DNA of 64,000 nt from Liopterus haemorrhoidalis (GCA_963971575.1 OZ020618.1:29626540-29690539); one strand, 5' to 3'. Counted from the first letter of the stretch, positions 33,353 through 41,794 are shown. Notes: generated by a model from the sequence alone, not told the origin. Numbers and translations are program-made.

Positions 33353-35060
33353 TGCCGAAAGACAAAGACAAATCTTTGCCTGCAAGTTGGGTGAAAGATT
33401 ATTCTGATTTAATCCAGGAAGGTTGGAGAATCTTTTGCAGATGTTGTATGAAAACAGTAAGTAAGAATTTTATTACATTATCGTAAAATTGAGATTAACA
33501 CCTTGATTGCGATATCACCTTGATAACCTTGAATGGACACTTTAAAGTACCTACTTAATAATTTTCAGCATTTATTAATAATTTGCTAAAATACCGATGT
33601 GTGGCATTTATCGTTTAGATTGGAAATATGAAATATCAATCCGTCATACAACATTAATCGAAAATCGAAAAAATTAAAATATACACTAGGCATTTCTCCA
33701 GTTATTATCAAAACTATTGTATTCCCAATTGTATTAATTTAATAGGTATGCAGAAGTCCGTTATATATTTTTTATAAGGAATTTTTAACTAAACATTTCT
33801 AACTATCTATTTAAATGGATAAATCTGTAATCAAAAATGAAGAAAAATTAACATATATAAATTAAATAATTTTTTGGTCATCACTTGTATTTCGAAAGTG
33901 AGGACTTTTTTTGCCCCCCCCCCCCAAGAAAAATTCCTGGGTGCGCTTGCATTCAAAATATAAGTACAAATTCTCATCAAAAAAATCTAAAAAAGGGAAG
34001 GCACCGCGAAACAACAATCAAACACACTCGCTGGGACCCAGTAGCCTACAATCTTCCCAAAACAAATTTTCATATGATTTATGCAACGCCATGGCTACCG
34101 CAAGTATTTCCTTTAAAAAATTGGTAAATAAATCTTTCAGACAATTTCTTGAAACATACTGTAACAGATATTCTCAGCGGAAGCTTACATCGAAAAAAAT
34201 ATTTGGACGAAGTTTATATAAATATGTTTACCGACATAAAAAGTACTATAGGAAATAATTACAAATGGTTCACCTAAGATGAAACAACTGGTAGTTGCGG
34301 ACGATATGTTGTCATTTTAATTTTTGTGAAGATGTTGAATCCAAAAAATCCTATCGGGTATTTTGCAAGGAACTACAATTGGTCAATCATACAACTACAA
34401 AGTTGTGTGATTGACCAATCACACAACAATCACCAGATTTGTGCAACAAGGATTCGTCAAACTTTATCTACCTAATCGCGTTTCGAGCGAAAAAATAATT
34501 TTAATGCTGTCCGATGCAGCACTTTATATGGTTAAGGCAGGAATTTCTCGAAAAATATTTTATTAAAATTTAATTCACTGTACTTTACTTGCCCATAAAT
34601 TATCACGAGTAACTGAAACAATAAGGCTTCAATTTCCGTTAGTTAACGATTAGATTGGAAAACGAAAAATTGAGTACGAATGGAAAACGAATTTTTGTCA
34701 AAGCACCACTTAGAGTATAGCCTTTCAAAGGACAACGTCAGAATATTTTATTGCCACCCGAGTAGATATTAACAATTTAGGGAACTTGGTTGGTGGCTGC
34801 AATGTATTATGCAATATATATTTAAAAATATTTCAAGAATTTGTGACAGAATTACCTGAAATTGTCGCGATATGCCCATATTTTAAAAAGTAATATTATA
34901 GAACAAAATTTAGCTTAACTCTTTTCAAAGATGTTTTAGAAAAGAATGAAGGGTTTGATAGCCTCTACAAAATTTCCATGGTATTACAAGGAAATTATAC
35001 TGATGATTTCAAAGTATATAAATGTCCCTTTGAACATTTTTAAGTATGCTCCAATTAAGT
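33353..35060 (+). pseudogene. hAT-type (BED-finger, CGGBP-like) transposase relic
   Basis: Exon-like 33353-33452 encodes MPKDKDKSLPASWVKDYSDL with EGWRIFCRCC, the first half of a BED zinc finger, and ends at a good donor (ACA|GTAAGTAAG). From 33960 the frames give SYDLCNAMATASISFKKLVN with KSFRQFLETYC, then DETTGSCGRYVV (about 34280; usually DETTD), later VKAPLRV (about 34700) and GTWLVAAMYY (34780), all in the expected order of the insect hAT-like family with DETT and LPPxPVLTRWGTWL blocks. Numerous stops and frameshifts; a poly-C run at 33914 marks one insertion. Confidence 0.65.
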
Positions 35061-35455
35061 CGGTAATGTAGAATTAAGCGTCCCCATTTATAAAATAATA
35101 CTAACAAATAAGAGACGATCAATGGAAAACATGGATCAATGGAAACAAAAATATGTAATTAAAAATTGTTATAAACCGAAAGGCTGACTGATAAATTATT
35201 GAGTATATGATTGATTTATTATATTATTATTATTATTATTTTGAAAGATATAAATAAAATTTATTAATCAGGTACTATATTTGTCTTTTTTTGTAGTGCT
35301 TTTTACTTTTTGCACCTTCTGCGTTTTTTTAGATTTTTTTTCGATTTTTCGTACTTTTGTCTTCATTTTAGGTGCTTTTTAATCACTTTTTTGTGCTTTT
35401 TATAGGAGATAGGCCCTTATATTTGCAAAATAAATGCTTATAAATCTGCGCTCTG

Positions 35456-35877
35456 TTAATAACATTACAAATTCAGAAAAAAAAATAAAATAAAAACTAT
35501 TCATACTAATAAAATAAATCTAAATATACAAGAAACAAAATTAAATAACTGATATTCGAGTCTATTCGCTAAGAAAGATGTTAAAATCTCAATGTTTTAA
35601 AATTAATTTCGCCACAGTGAATATTTAAATTTACACGGAAATATTGGGTTAAGATTTTCTTAGCACTTGACAATTGTCAAAAACGTTAAAACGTAGAGCA
35701 TGTGAGTGCAAAAATATAGCTTCTTAACAAGGTATTTTAGCATCTCGCGTTAACAAATATGATATTAACGCTTACCTTAGCAAATACTCTTACAGAATAG
35801 TGTTTTTCGAAAAGGCGTTAGACATGGTTTTAAAATAAAATGTTTAACCTGACGCTAATTTTACGTCTTACAGAATA
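35456..35877. other. Host spacer left of the Polinton
   Basis: AT-rich, no gene. It ends in CAGAATACAC; the CACCCG target site starts at 35878. Confidence 0.5.
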
Positions 35878-35883
35878 CACCCG
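35878..35883 (+). repeat. Target-site duplication CACCCG, left copy
   Basis: Identical to 41789-41794, immediately outside the inverted repeats. Confidence 0.9.
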
Positions 35884-35963
35884 AGTAGATAAGGTAAGCT
35901 ACCTCTGTGACACTCGATGACCACGGTCATCCGAAGCGGCCATAAACAAGGGGGTCTCCCTTG
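35884..35963 (+). repeat. Polinton left terminal inverted repeat
   Basis: Matches the complement of 41709-41788 at 77 of 80 positions. It contains the palindrome GATGACCACGGTCATC (7-bp arms) and CAAGGGGGTCTCCCTTG (6-bp arms). An inward-facing ATG sits in the first palindrome. Confidence 0.92.
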
Positions 35964-36024
35964 GTCTTTATACTTCTTGCAAGGTCACGCTGAAGAAAGA
36001 GATAACGAAACTCAACTTGGCTAA
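35917..36024 (+). CDS. Left TIR-initiated leader frame (35 aa)
   Basis: Starts at the ATG inside the left inverted repeat. Its first 15 codons are encoded by the repeat, so they are the same as the start of the minus-strand gene at the other end (MTTVIRSGHKQGGLP). It then diverges and ends at TAA. Too short to be convincing alone. It may be a first exon of a spliced plus-strand gene ending at 37426, since several GT donors follow, but no donor could be chosen. Confidence 0.35.
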   Translation: MTTVIRSGHKQGGLPWSLYFLQGHAEERDNETQLG

Positions 36025-36289
36025 TTGAATTTGCAGACAGGCGTGCAGCAGTGTTCTTTCAAGGTCATCGCTGTAGCTGAAGACGCCGTTGAGAGATGAC
36101 ATCACCACAGCCACCTGAAGATCTTCTTCAAGGAGACGTGTTGGGCCTAGGCAGATGTGTTGCAGGCTAGCCTAAATTTTAGGCGTAAAACAGGAAAAAA
36201 AATCCTAAAATTTTGTTTTCGTCTTTACCTAATAATCCTCGAGATACCTCACCCTACAGGGTGCGATTATTTTCTGCGGAAAAAATGTC
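36025..36289. other. Polinton left internal region, no gene recognised
   Basis: GC richer than the host flanks. Short open stretches only, without a recognised motif. Confidence 0.4.
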
Positions 36290-36366
36290 GAGGGATACGG
36301 CGGGAATCGAACCCGGGCTCTTTTGATTTCTAGCTGTCGTTTCTGACCGTTCAGCCATGCGAACAG
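36290..36366 (-). tRNA. tRNA-Ser-like relic
   Basis: The minus strand has a box A-like TGGCTGAACGG, a D-arm palindrome CTGA-ACGG-TCAG, CTAGAAA where the AGA anticodon loop of tRNA-Ser would lie, and a perfect box B GGTTCGATTCC with a mostly paired T stem. The acceptor strands (GTTCGCA and CGTATCC) do not pair, the anticodon stem is poor and the long serine variable arm is absent. Not a working tRNA; a degenerate gene or tRNA-derived SINE head carried inside the Polinton. Confidence 0.45.
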
Positions 36367-36829
36367 ATAACGCAACGTTGAAAATAAGAGTTGATAAGAA
36401 GCTGACAGACCGGCGAGCGTTATCTGCTTGAGGTCACATCGTCCCGATAAATTCTATTTTAAGATTTATCTCGGATTATCTGACTTACATTTTTAAATTT
36501 CATTTTTATTTTAATAAATGATTTTAATAACATTAATTATCTGTTATCCTCACGTGTTAAAAATGTGATTTAATAAATTATTATTTTTACACTTACTATA
36601 ATATATAAATACTTATCTGTCTCAGCGATTTAACCGAGATGTTTTGCATGTGCCTGAAAATTTATCAGAATAAAATTGATACAAAATCATTTTTCTTGTA
36701 AAATTTATTAGTCAGCTTAATTAAATTGATACATTAACCATTACTAATTATATTTTTCACTTATCGTTTCATATATATATAGATCTGAATTTCAGAAGTG
36801 TTATCATAGTTACAACATTAAGTTATTTT

Positions 36830-37125
36830 ATTATCGTTAGTGATGGTGTTACCAAAATTGTATTTGTTTAGGTAAGTTATTTTATTAATGGTGACACCAC
36901 TATTAACATTTGTTTAGGTGAGTTATTTTATTGTCGTTGGTGATGGTGTTACCAAAGGTGTTTTCTAAAATTGCATTGTTTAGGTGAGTGTTACCGTCAT
37001 CAACATTTGTTTAGGTGAGTTATTTAATTATCGTTGGTGATGGTGTTACCAAAGGTGTTTTTCAATATTGCATTTGTTTAGGTGAGTGTTACCACCATCA
37101 ACATTTGTTTAGGTGAGTGAGACCG
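36830..37125 (+). repeat. Tandem repeat with fused splice-acceptor/donor motifs
   Basis: Irregular units containing TTGGTGATGGTGTTACCAAA and CAACATTTGTTTAGGTGAGT. Six times a pyrimidine-rich TTTAG is followed directly by a consensus donor GTGAGT or GTAAGT (junctions before 36872, 36918, 36984, 37015, 37082 and 37113). A strong acceptor follows at 37185. Confidence 0.8.
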
Positions 37126-37185
37126 CCAATATAAGTTTTTTTTTTTTTAATTTATTTATTATTTTTTTTTTTTTTACTATTTTAG

Positions 37186-37426
37186 GACCACGCTCGACAC
37201 CGAGGAGGAGTTTGCTTTGTTAGAGAAAGCTTATCGGAGATTCAACTTCGAGTTGAGGGATGAGGAGGGAGATTCACGTCCACTCTTACTACCCTCAACA
37301 TCGTTGGTGATGGCGTCAACATCAACGGCGGCGCCAGCAGCACCAGTAGAAAGAATCTCCGATTCGGACGAGGAGGAAACAGACCAACCACCACTGAAGC
37401 GTGTGAAACGTTTTTTGGAATTTTGA
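37186..37426 (+). CDS. Polinton plus-strand exon: acidic protein with C-terminal basic patch
   Basis: The frame is open from a strong 3' splice site (T-run, CTATTTTAG|G at 37185) to TGA and lacks a credible ATG near its start, so it is probably a last exon of about 79 codons: TTLDTEEEFALLEKAYRRFN, then an Ala/Ser/Thr-Pro linker, an acidic casein-kinase-like SDSDEEET and a nuclear-localisation-like PPLKRVKR. No family recognised. It lies convergent to the minus-strand virion genes. The fused acceptor/donor repeats just upstream suggest its transcript is spliced. Confidence 0.5.
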
Positions 37427-37559
37427 TAAATAAATAAAAATCATATATAATAATATTAAAATTACATGTTTTATTATTTTGAAATACATTTTCCAATATA
37501 TTTTCCCATATATATACCAACTATGTTTTCAGCAATGATATAGTTAAAAGATTATTTTA

Positions 37560-38087
37560 TTATTTTTTAAAATACTTGCTCCAATTATATAAATAAAATA
37601 CATTTGCTTTAGCGCAATTTAAATCATTGCTGAAAACATGTGTTCTACAGTGGTGAGATTTTAATACGTTTTTCAATGTGTTAAATAATATACATCCTTC
37701 ATCTTCGAAATCATGTATTTCGTTATCGATAAACCGAGCCAACCATCTTTTCTTGTTCTGACCCTTTACGAAGACAGGAGCATCGACATCGATATTCCCT
37801 CGGATGAATGAAGACAGCTCCTCCGAAAGAAGAACGTCTTCGGAGTCGTTGTGATCGATCCAAGACATGCCGTGAACTTTATCACATAGAAAATTTAAAT
37901 GTCTGACGGTCACGTTGTTAAAATCTTTCATCATGGTTAGCGGGGTCCTAACGAATCTGTGATGAAGGTGGTCATTTGTAGTGTTCAGGATAGCGATTTC
38001 TTTACAGATGAAATCATCACAATGACTGAAGTTGAACCCCTGCACGTCAATCACATACATTTTCATAGTTTTTTTAATTGCAAACAA
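37560..38087 (-). CDS. Polinton-associated protein of unknown function (175 aa)
   Basis: An intact frame after the capsid gene. It opens MFAIKKTMKMYVIDVQGFNF, then has ICKEIAIL, FVKGQNKKRWLARF and IHDFEDEGC. I recognise this pattern from uncharacterised insect proteins that travel with Polinton capsid genes, but not its function. The hydrophobic-strand-Asp start (YVIDVQG), the EIAIL strand and the helix KKRWLARF suggest an RNase H-like alpha/beta fold, possibly an exonuclease relative; that is inference only. Translation probably starts at the first Met or at Met8 or Met10. It may encode a virion or replication accessory protein. Confidence 0.6.
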   Translation of the reverse strand: MFAIKKTMKMYVIDVQGFNFSHCDDFICKEIAILNTTNDHLHHRFVRTPLTMMKDFNNVTVRHLNFLCDKVHGMSWIDHNDSEDVLLSEELSSFIRGNIDVDAPVFVKGQNKKRWLARFIDNEIHDFEDEGCILFNTLKNVLKSHHCRTHVFSNDLNCAKANVFYLYNWSKYFKK

Positions 38088-38121
38088 GTTAACTCTTCGA
38101 ATTTATGAAGTGTACTGACTG

Positions 38122-39308
38122 TTAGATTACATTTACAGAACTTCTAAGAGGGTTATATGTCGCAAAACGATCATGTAAGATAAGACAGAACGCGCTTGTA
38201 TTGGCTGTCACATTTTTGCTAAATTCAAATTCCAACCTGATGTCTACACTTCCGGTTTTGAGCGTTTCGTTTTGGTGACTGCAGTCGATAACAGTCAGCG
38301 GCGCCTTCTCTATAAACCGTTTGAGGTTCAGACATAGTTCACTCGATTCTTTCTGGTAGTAAGATTTTTGGAAACGAACGTACATATCGTACAGACTCGC
38401 CCACTGTCTTTTATCGAAATTAAAATTTAAATTATCGTAGGGATAGACGCTGGAATTCAAATAAAGTTTAATGTTGGTTAAATTACAATGATCGAATGCG
38501 CTCATGTTCGCGGTGGCTTTATTTTTTCTATATGTTTGAAACGCGACTATGACCCAACGTGGTTTCTCTAGCTGGTTAGAAGTTTTGATGTTCCAAGTGT
38601 GTTGCGTAGTTTGCTGTAAAGATGGATACTCATGTATTTCCCAACCTCTGTGGGGCATATCCAAGTCTGCACCTTTATCGATGAAGTTGATCAGCTGGAG
38701 TTTCGTCTTATCGGACACTTGAATTCGATTTTTGGTTTTTCAGTCACCTTTGTAGTCAGCACGGAATTTAAATCTGATGAACTTCTGAGTAAAACGAGTT
38801 CTTGTCGGGTGTTGATGATTATCTTTTTGAAATCTTCAAAGTATCCCATGACCATGCACAGCGGAATGCAGACGTTGAAATTGCCATGTACATCTACCAC
38901 GTTAGGTTTTTCGAGATGGTTCCAACCGGTGTTTTCATAATAAACAGCGTTTTCAGGGCTGAAATATAGATAGCCCTTGATTGTACAAGTAACACCTGGA
39001 TTTCTCACACGATCTATGACGATTCCTCCCATTTCATAGCGGATCTCTTCGAACAGATGCAACAAACCGTTATTGATAAATTCCAGACTGGAGCTAGCGG
39101 CATCCTTATCATCAAGCAATTTTCCTGTTATGTTAATGGAGCTGTTACATGGTAAAGTGTAACTATCTTGTGTCTGGATAGGAATGCGAATCTCATCCGA
39201 GTTATTTAAACTGGTATTATTGTATGGAGGGTGATTGTGTTCAGATATATTAGTAATGTGGTTATCTTCAACGATGTGTTCACCGATATTCAATATGTGA
39301 AAACTCAT
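38122..39308 (-). pseudogene. Polinton major capsid protein (double jelly-roll type), frameshifted
   Basis: Two frames in succession. The N-terminal part (39308 to 38691) has DEIRIPI, FEEIRYEMGG, IDRVRNPGVTCTIKGYL and INTRQEL. The C-terminal part (38718 to 38122) has WEIHEYPSLQQTTQHTW, KPRWVIVAFQTYRKN, FDHCNLTNIKLYLNS and VIDCSHQNE. This order is characteristic of the Polinton/adintovirus hexon-like major capsid protein that forms the icosahedral shell. Each half spans about 200 aa, so the total is about 400 aa. The frame changes in A-rich runs at 38729-38740, consistent with a one-base slip that is either genuine decay or an assembly error. Otherwise the coding sequence is intact. Confidence 0.8.
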
Positions 39309-39436
39309 TGTTTCTACCGTTATCCTTTGCGTTTAATGAACGTTACACAATTGCACTTTAAGTATATCCGAAATTTTCTTATGCCCGATTGAACGTTCAA
39401 TTTTAATCTGAACCAGAACTCTTCGATTATTCTCAT

Positions 39437-39607
39437 TCAGTCGATCACCTCGAGACTGAGAGAACGTAAAAATTCTTTGTTTCTTCTTGTTAACAGTATC
39501 AGATCTTTCTTTCGAATGATTTTCTTTCTTGCCTTTTTAGATTTTATACTACTGTTGAAGATCACTGAAGCTGAAGGCACTAATGAAAAATTGTATCTTA
39601 ATACCAT
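39437..39607 (-). CDS. Polinton small basic protein (56 aa)
   Basis: Its ATG lies 2 nt after the stop of the penton-like gene, a viral-style tight junction. It is Lys/Arg-rich (SIKSKKARKKIIRKKD, LLTRRNKEFLRSL). Short K/R-rich proteins containing L-T-x-x-N-x-x-F-L-x-S-L are familiar companions of insect Polinton capsid genes, but no function is known to me. It could bind DNA or be a short structural peptide. The remaining 39308-39436 is a noncoding gap before the capsid gene. Confidence 0.45.
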   Translation of the reverse strand: MVLRYNFSLVPSASVIFNSSIKSKKARKKIIRKKDLILLTRRNKEFLRSLSLEVID

Positions 39608-39609
39608 GA

Positions 39610-40204
39610 TTAAATATCTTTTTTTAAATGCAAACCCACTGTGACCAGTTGATTGTTGAAATTAATCAAATTTCCATCTTGATCTGTTATTTGTACTATA
39701 ACTTCGGTGATATATCGTGTATTGATTGGTAGATAAATAACATTGGGTCGGGTTTCTTCTATTTTGTAACCTGGGTTAACTTTTAGGTTGAAAGAATACA
39801 ATATATGAACGGGTATACCGTTTTTGTAAGAATTTGTAACTATGTTACAATTTACACATATCATATGAATTTTGGTGATGTTGACCGGATGCTCTGATGT
39901 ATGTTTTTTATTCGCTCTCAGTTTGCGCGGTTTGAAACCGAAAAGTTCACCGATGGAATTGGATTTGTGTTGCACATATTTTTCTATGTCTGCAATTTCA
40001 TAAGTGCCCGTAGGAAGCGTTATTTCATGGTCTCCGATGTGAAATTTGTTATTAGTCGAATCATTTCACATTCGGAATCATGTTATAACTTGTAAAATTG
40101 AGAAAACCGATGGTGTATGTTTCATATTCTTTAATTTCGATGGGTCTGGGGAAGGTCGATCTTAACACAGAACCAAACTCACTCATATTAATTAATTGAG
40201 ACAT
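39610..40204 (-). pseudogene. Polinton penton-like minor capsid protein, frameshifted
   Basis: The first frame starts at ATG 40204 (MSQLINMSEFGSVLR) and hits TGA at 40061-40063. The second frame takes over at about that point (NKFHIGDHEITLPTG) and runs to TAA at 39610. C-terminal motifs VNPGYKIEETRPNVIYLP and IVQITDQDGNLI match the minor capsid (single jelly-roll, vertex) protein found beside the Polinton major capsid gene. A one-base difference in an A3 run near 40064-40067 explains the break. The remainder is uninterrupted, so decay is recent or the base call is wrong. It lies upstream of the small basic gene with 2-nt spacing. Confidence 0.75.
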
Positions 40205-40270
40205 GGATATGATTGCAGGATCGAGATTCAAACACAAATAAATGAAAAGAACTAATACTGAATTATTTAT

Positions 40271-40597
40271 TTATTTATTACATAAAAATTTTAAACATAA
40301 ATGGCCGCAAATAAAAGTATTATAATTTTGGTATGAACAATAATTATATTTAATTTCGGGGGAACCATTAGATTTGAAATAATTCAATGCTTCCAGAGGC
40401 GGCTGCAAGTTACCAAAACTATCGAAATATACCACTCTGTTCCTCGATTTGATGTATGCCGTCCAATGGGTCCCGGGTCCTTTCTGATCATCTAAATTTA
40501 TGATTCCTAGTTCATTACTGCGTATCTTTTTAGGAAGTTTATTTCTCATGAATACTCCTCTAAAATCTGGTATATTTAGAAGTTTTACATATTTCAT
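40271..40597 (-). CDS. Polinton adenain-like cysteine protease
   Basis: A C5-type maturation protease. The His of GTHWTAY, the acidic residue of YFDSFG, the Gln of SYQNYN and the Cys of ICGHLCLKFL are in the adenovirus protease order (His-Asp/Glu-Gln-Cys), so the active site is intact. In adenoviruses and Polintons it cleaves precursor virion proteins. 108 aa from Met at 40597 is short. The same frame stays open upstream for about 60 codons with plausible homology (LPERPLTNFDL) but without an ATG, overlapping the pX-like gene in another frame. The start may therefore be lost, non-AUG, or reached by frameshifting. Confidence 0.8.
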   Translation of the reverse strand: MKYVKLLNIPDFRGVFMRNKLPKKIRSNELGIINLDDQKGPGTHWTAYIKSRNRVVYFDSFGNLQPPLEALNYFKSNGSPEIKYNYCSYQNYNTFICGHLCLKFLCNK

Positions 40598-40635
40598 AAG
40601 GTCGAAGTTTGTAAGCGGTCTCTCTGGTAAAGTTT

Positions 40636-41145
40636 TCAGTATAGCCTTTTTGTCATCGACCGATCCTTTCCTAAAAAAATACCAAGTCCTTTTTTGTATT
40701 GACGCAGGAAGACCCCCTTGCCGATCGCTATGGATTCCATAGTGCGGTTGTGACGTTGCGCTTCATGCAGGTTTCTCCTGGCCGCGCTGGCATCGTTAAC
40801 AGCTTTCGCTATTCCGGCCGCGCCGCCGCTGAGAGCTCGGAGGGCGCTGAGACCCGCAAATATCGGAATCAGAGGAAGGATGCCACCGGTTTTGGGTATG
40901 GTCACTACACGAGGTTTCGACGTCGACTTGATCGTCTTTTCAGCACCGATATATTTCATAGCCAGACGTGCAGCATCACGCAGATTATCGGGTTTGGAAC
41001 GGCGGATAAGCCTATCTAAAGCTTTGACAGCCCTCTGAAACCCTGAACAATTTCTCTTTCGACAACTCGACTTGTTCGTACTTTTCTTCCTGCTTTTCGC
41101 TCGACAACTCGACTTATTTTTACTCTTCTTACTTTTTGCAACCAT
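40636..41145 (-). CDS. Polinton pX/pVI-like core or membrane-active minor virion protein
   Basis: 169 aa. The N-terminal 45 residues are Lys/Arg/Ser/Cys-rich (KKSKNKSSCRAKSRKK) and suited to DNA binding. The central hydrophobic Gly/Ala block IPKTGGILPLIPIFAGLSAL with GGAAGIAKAVND resembles the adenovirus pX/pVI-like proteins described for adintoviruses. The C-terminus has repeated G-K-G-(V/L)-x-L-type motifs (GKGVFL, KKGLGIFLGK). Intact frame. Probably a protease substrate within the virion. The assignment rests on motif style and gene position, not on an alignment. Confidence 0.7.
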   Translation of the reverse strand: MVAKSKKSKNKSSCRAKSRKKSTNKSSCRKRNCSGFQRAVKALDRLIRRSKPDNLRDAARLAMKYIGAEKTIKSTSKPRVVTIPKTGGILPLIPIFAGLSALRALSGGAAGIAKAVNDASAARRNLHEAQRHNRTMESIAIGKGVFLRQYKKGLGIFLGKDRSMTKRLY

Positions 41146-41188
41146 CTTTACATACTAAACAAATTTTTACTATGCTTTGATATTTATA

Positions 41189-41755
41189 TTACACACGTTG
41201 TATCTTACTAGAGTTATGAGCATCATCATCATCATCATCATTATCGTCTTCAAATTTACGTTTCTTTGTCTCAGTACTGTGATATATCAACGGTTCTTCC
41301 TCAGTTAATTCATCAGGCTTAAACTTTTTAGAGCCACTTGCAGATATAAATAATTCATCATCATCATTTAATTTTCTTTTTCTAATAGTTTTGGATGCTT
41401 TTTGTCTATTGTGATATATTAATGGTTCGTCCTCGGTTAATTCATCACCACTTTTATCATTTAATTTTCTTTTTCTGTTAGTTTTAGGTGCTACTTTTTT
41501 TCTTTTACAAACTTTTTTTTCTTCGTTTTCTTCAAATACATTTCCATCAACTTCCATTTTTTCTTCTTTGCTAATATCAGTCAATTGTTTTCCATTCATT
41601 TTATTTTCTTTATCCATGTATGTAAATTGTTTTCGTTTTTTATTCTTAACCATCACATCTTTTTTAACTCGCTTTGAAGATGGTGGTTTAACTCGCTTTG
41701 AAGATAAGCAAGGGAGACCCCCTTGCTTATGGCCGCTTCGGATGACCGTGGTCAT
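41189..41755 (-). CDS. Polinton right-end Lys-rich protein with duplicated acidic motif
   Basis: Intact 188-aa frame whose ATG (41755) and first 15 codons lie inside the right terminal repeat. It is very rich in Lys/Arg and Asp/Glu. An internal duplication gives RKRKLND-x-DELTEDEPLIYH and later KPDELTEEEPLIYH, each with a basic KRK cluster, and there is a poly-Asp tract near the end. No family recognised. Composition suggests a nuclear, nucleic-acid- or histone-associated protein. It is first in the minus-strand gene series, so its promoter must lie in or outside the terminal repeat. Confidence 0.6.
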   Translation of the reverse strand: MTTVIRSGHKQGGLPCLSSKRVKPPSSKRVKKDVMVKNKKRKQFTYMDKENKMNGKQLTDISKEEKMEVDGNVFEENEEKKVCKRKKVAPKTNRKRKLNDKSGDELTEDEPLIYHNRQKASKTIRKRKLNDDDELFISASGSKKFKPDELTEEEPLIYHSTETKKRKFEDDNDDDDDDAHNSSKIQRV

Positions 41756-41788
41756 CGAGTGTCACAGAGGTAGCTTACATTATCTATT
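41709..41788 (-). repeat. Polinton right terminal inverted repeat
   Basis: Complement of the left repeat, with 3 differences in 80 bp. Confidence 0.92.
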
Positions 41789-41794
41789 CACCCG
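41789..41794 (+). repeat. Target-site duplication CACCCG, right copy
   Basis: Identical to 35878-35883. Confidence 0.9.

Larger units (their letters stand above)
31832..35455 (+). mobile_element. hAT-like element with decayed transposase
   Basis: Termini TAGAGCGCGGATTTTAAACA and, read inward from the right, CAGAGCGCAGATTTATAAGC. Subterminal TGCTTATTT-type repeats occur at both ends. The flanks ATTTTAAC and TTAATAAC are a possible eroded 8-bp duplication (5 of 8). It contains the hAT-type coding relic at 33353-35060 and a nested repeat at 32047-33069. Confidence 0.6.
35884..41788. mobile_element. Compact Polinton/Maverick-like (adintovirus-like) element, 5.9 kb
   Basis: Flanked by perfect 6-bp duplications CACCCG (35878-35883 and 41789-41794), the target-site size of Polintons. 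Terminal inverted repeats are 80 bp (35884-35963 and 41709-41788) with 3 mismatches. Ends are AG... on the left and ...TT on the right (AG...CT is usual). The minus strand from the right end carries, in order, a Lys-rich protein, a pX/pVI-like protein, an adenain-like protease, penton-like and small basic proteins, a major capsid protein and an unknown protein. The plus strand at the left has a leader frame and a small acidic exon. No protein-primed PolB, RVE integrase or A32-type ATPase frame is present. Full Polintons are 15-20 kb, so this is a deleted or non-autonomous form. Two capsid genes have single frame breaks. Confidence 0.9.

Noticed and set aside
36290..36366. Functional tRNA-Ser gene
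   Set aside because: Acceptor strands do not pair and the anticodon stem is poor; kept only as a relic.
35884..41788. Integrated DNA virus of another kind, such as a nudivirus or large DNA virus fragment
   Set aside because: The 6-bp duplication, terminal inverted repeats and capsid/protease/pX gene set fit a Polinton/adintovirus-like element specifically.
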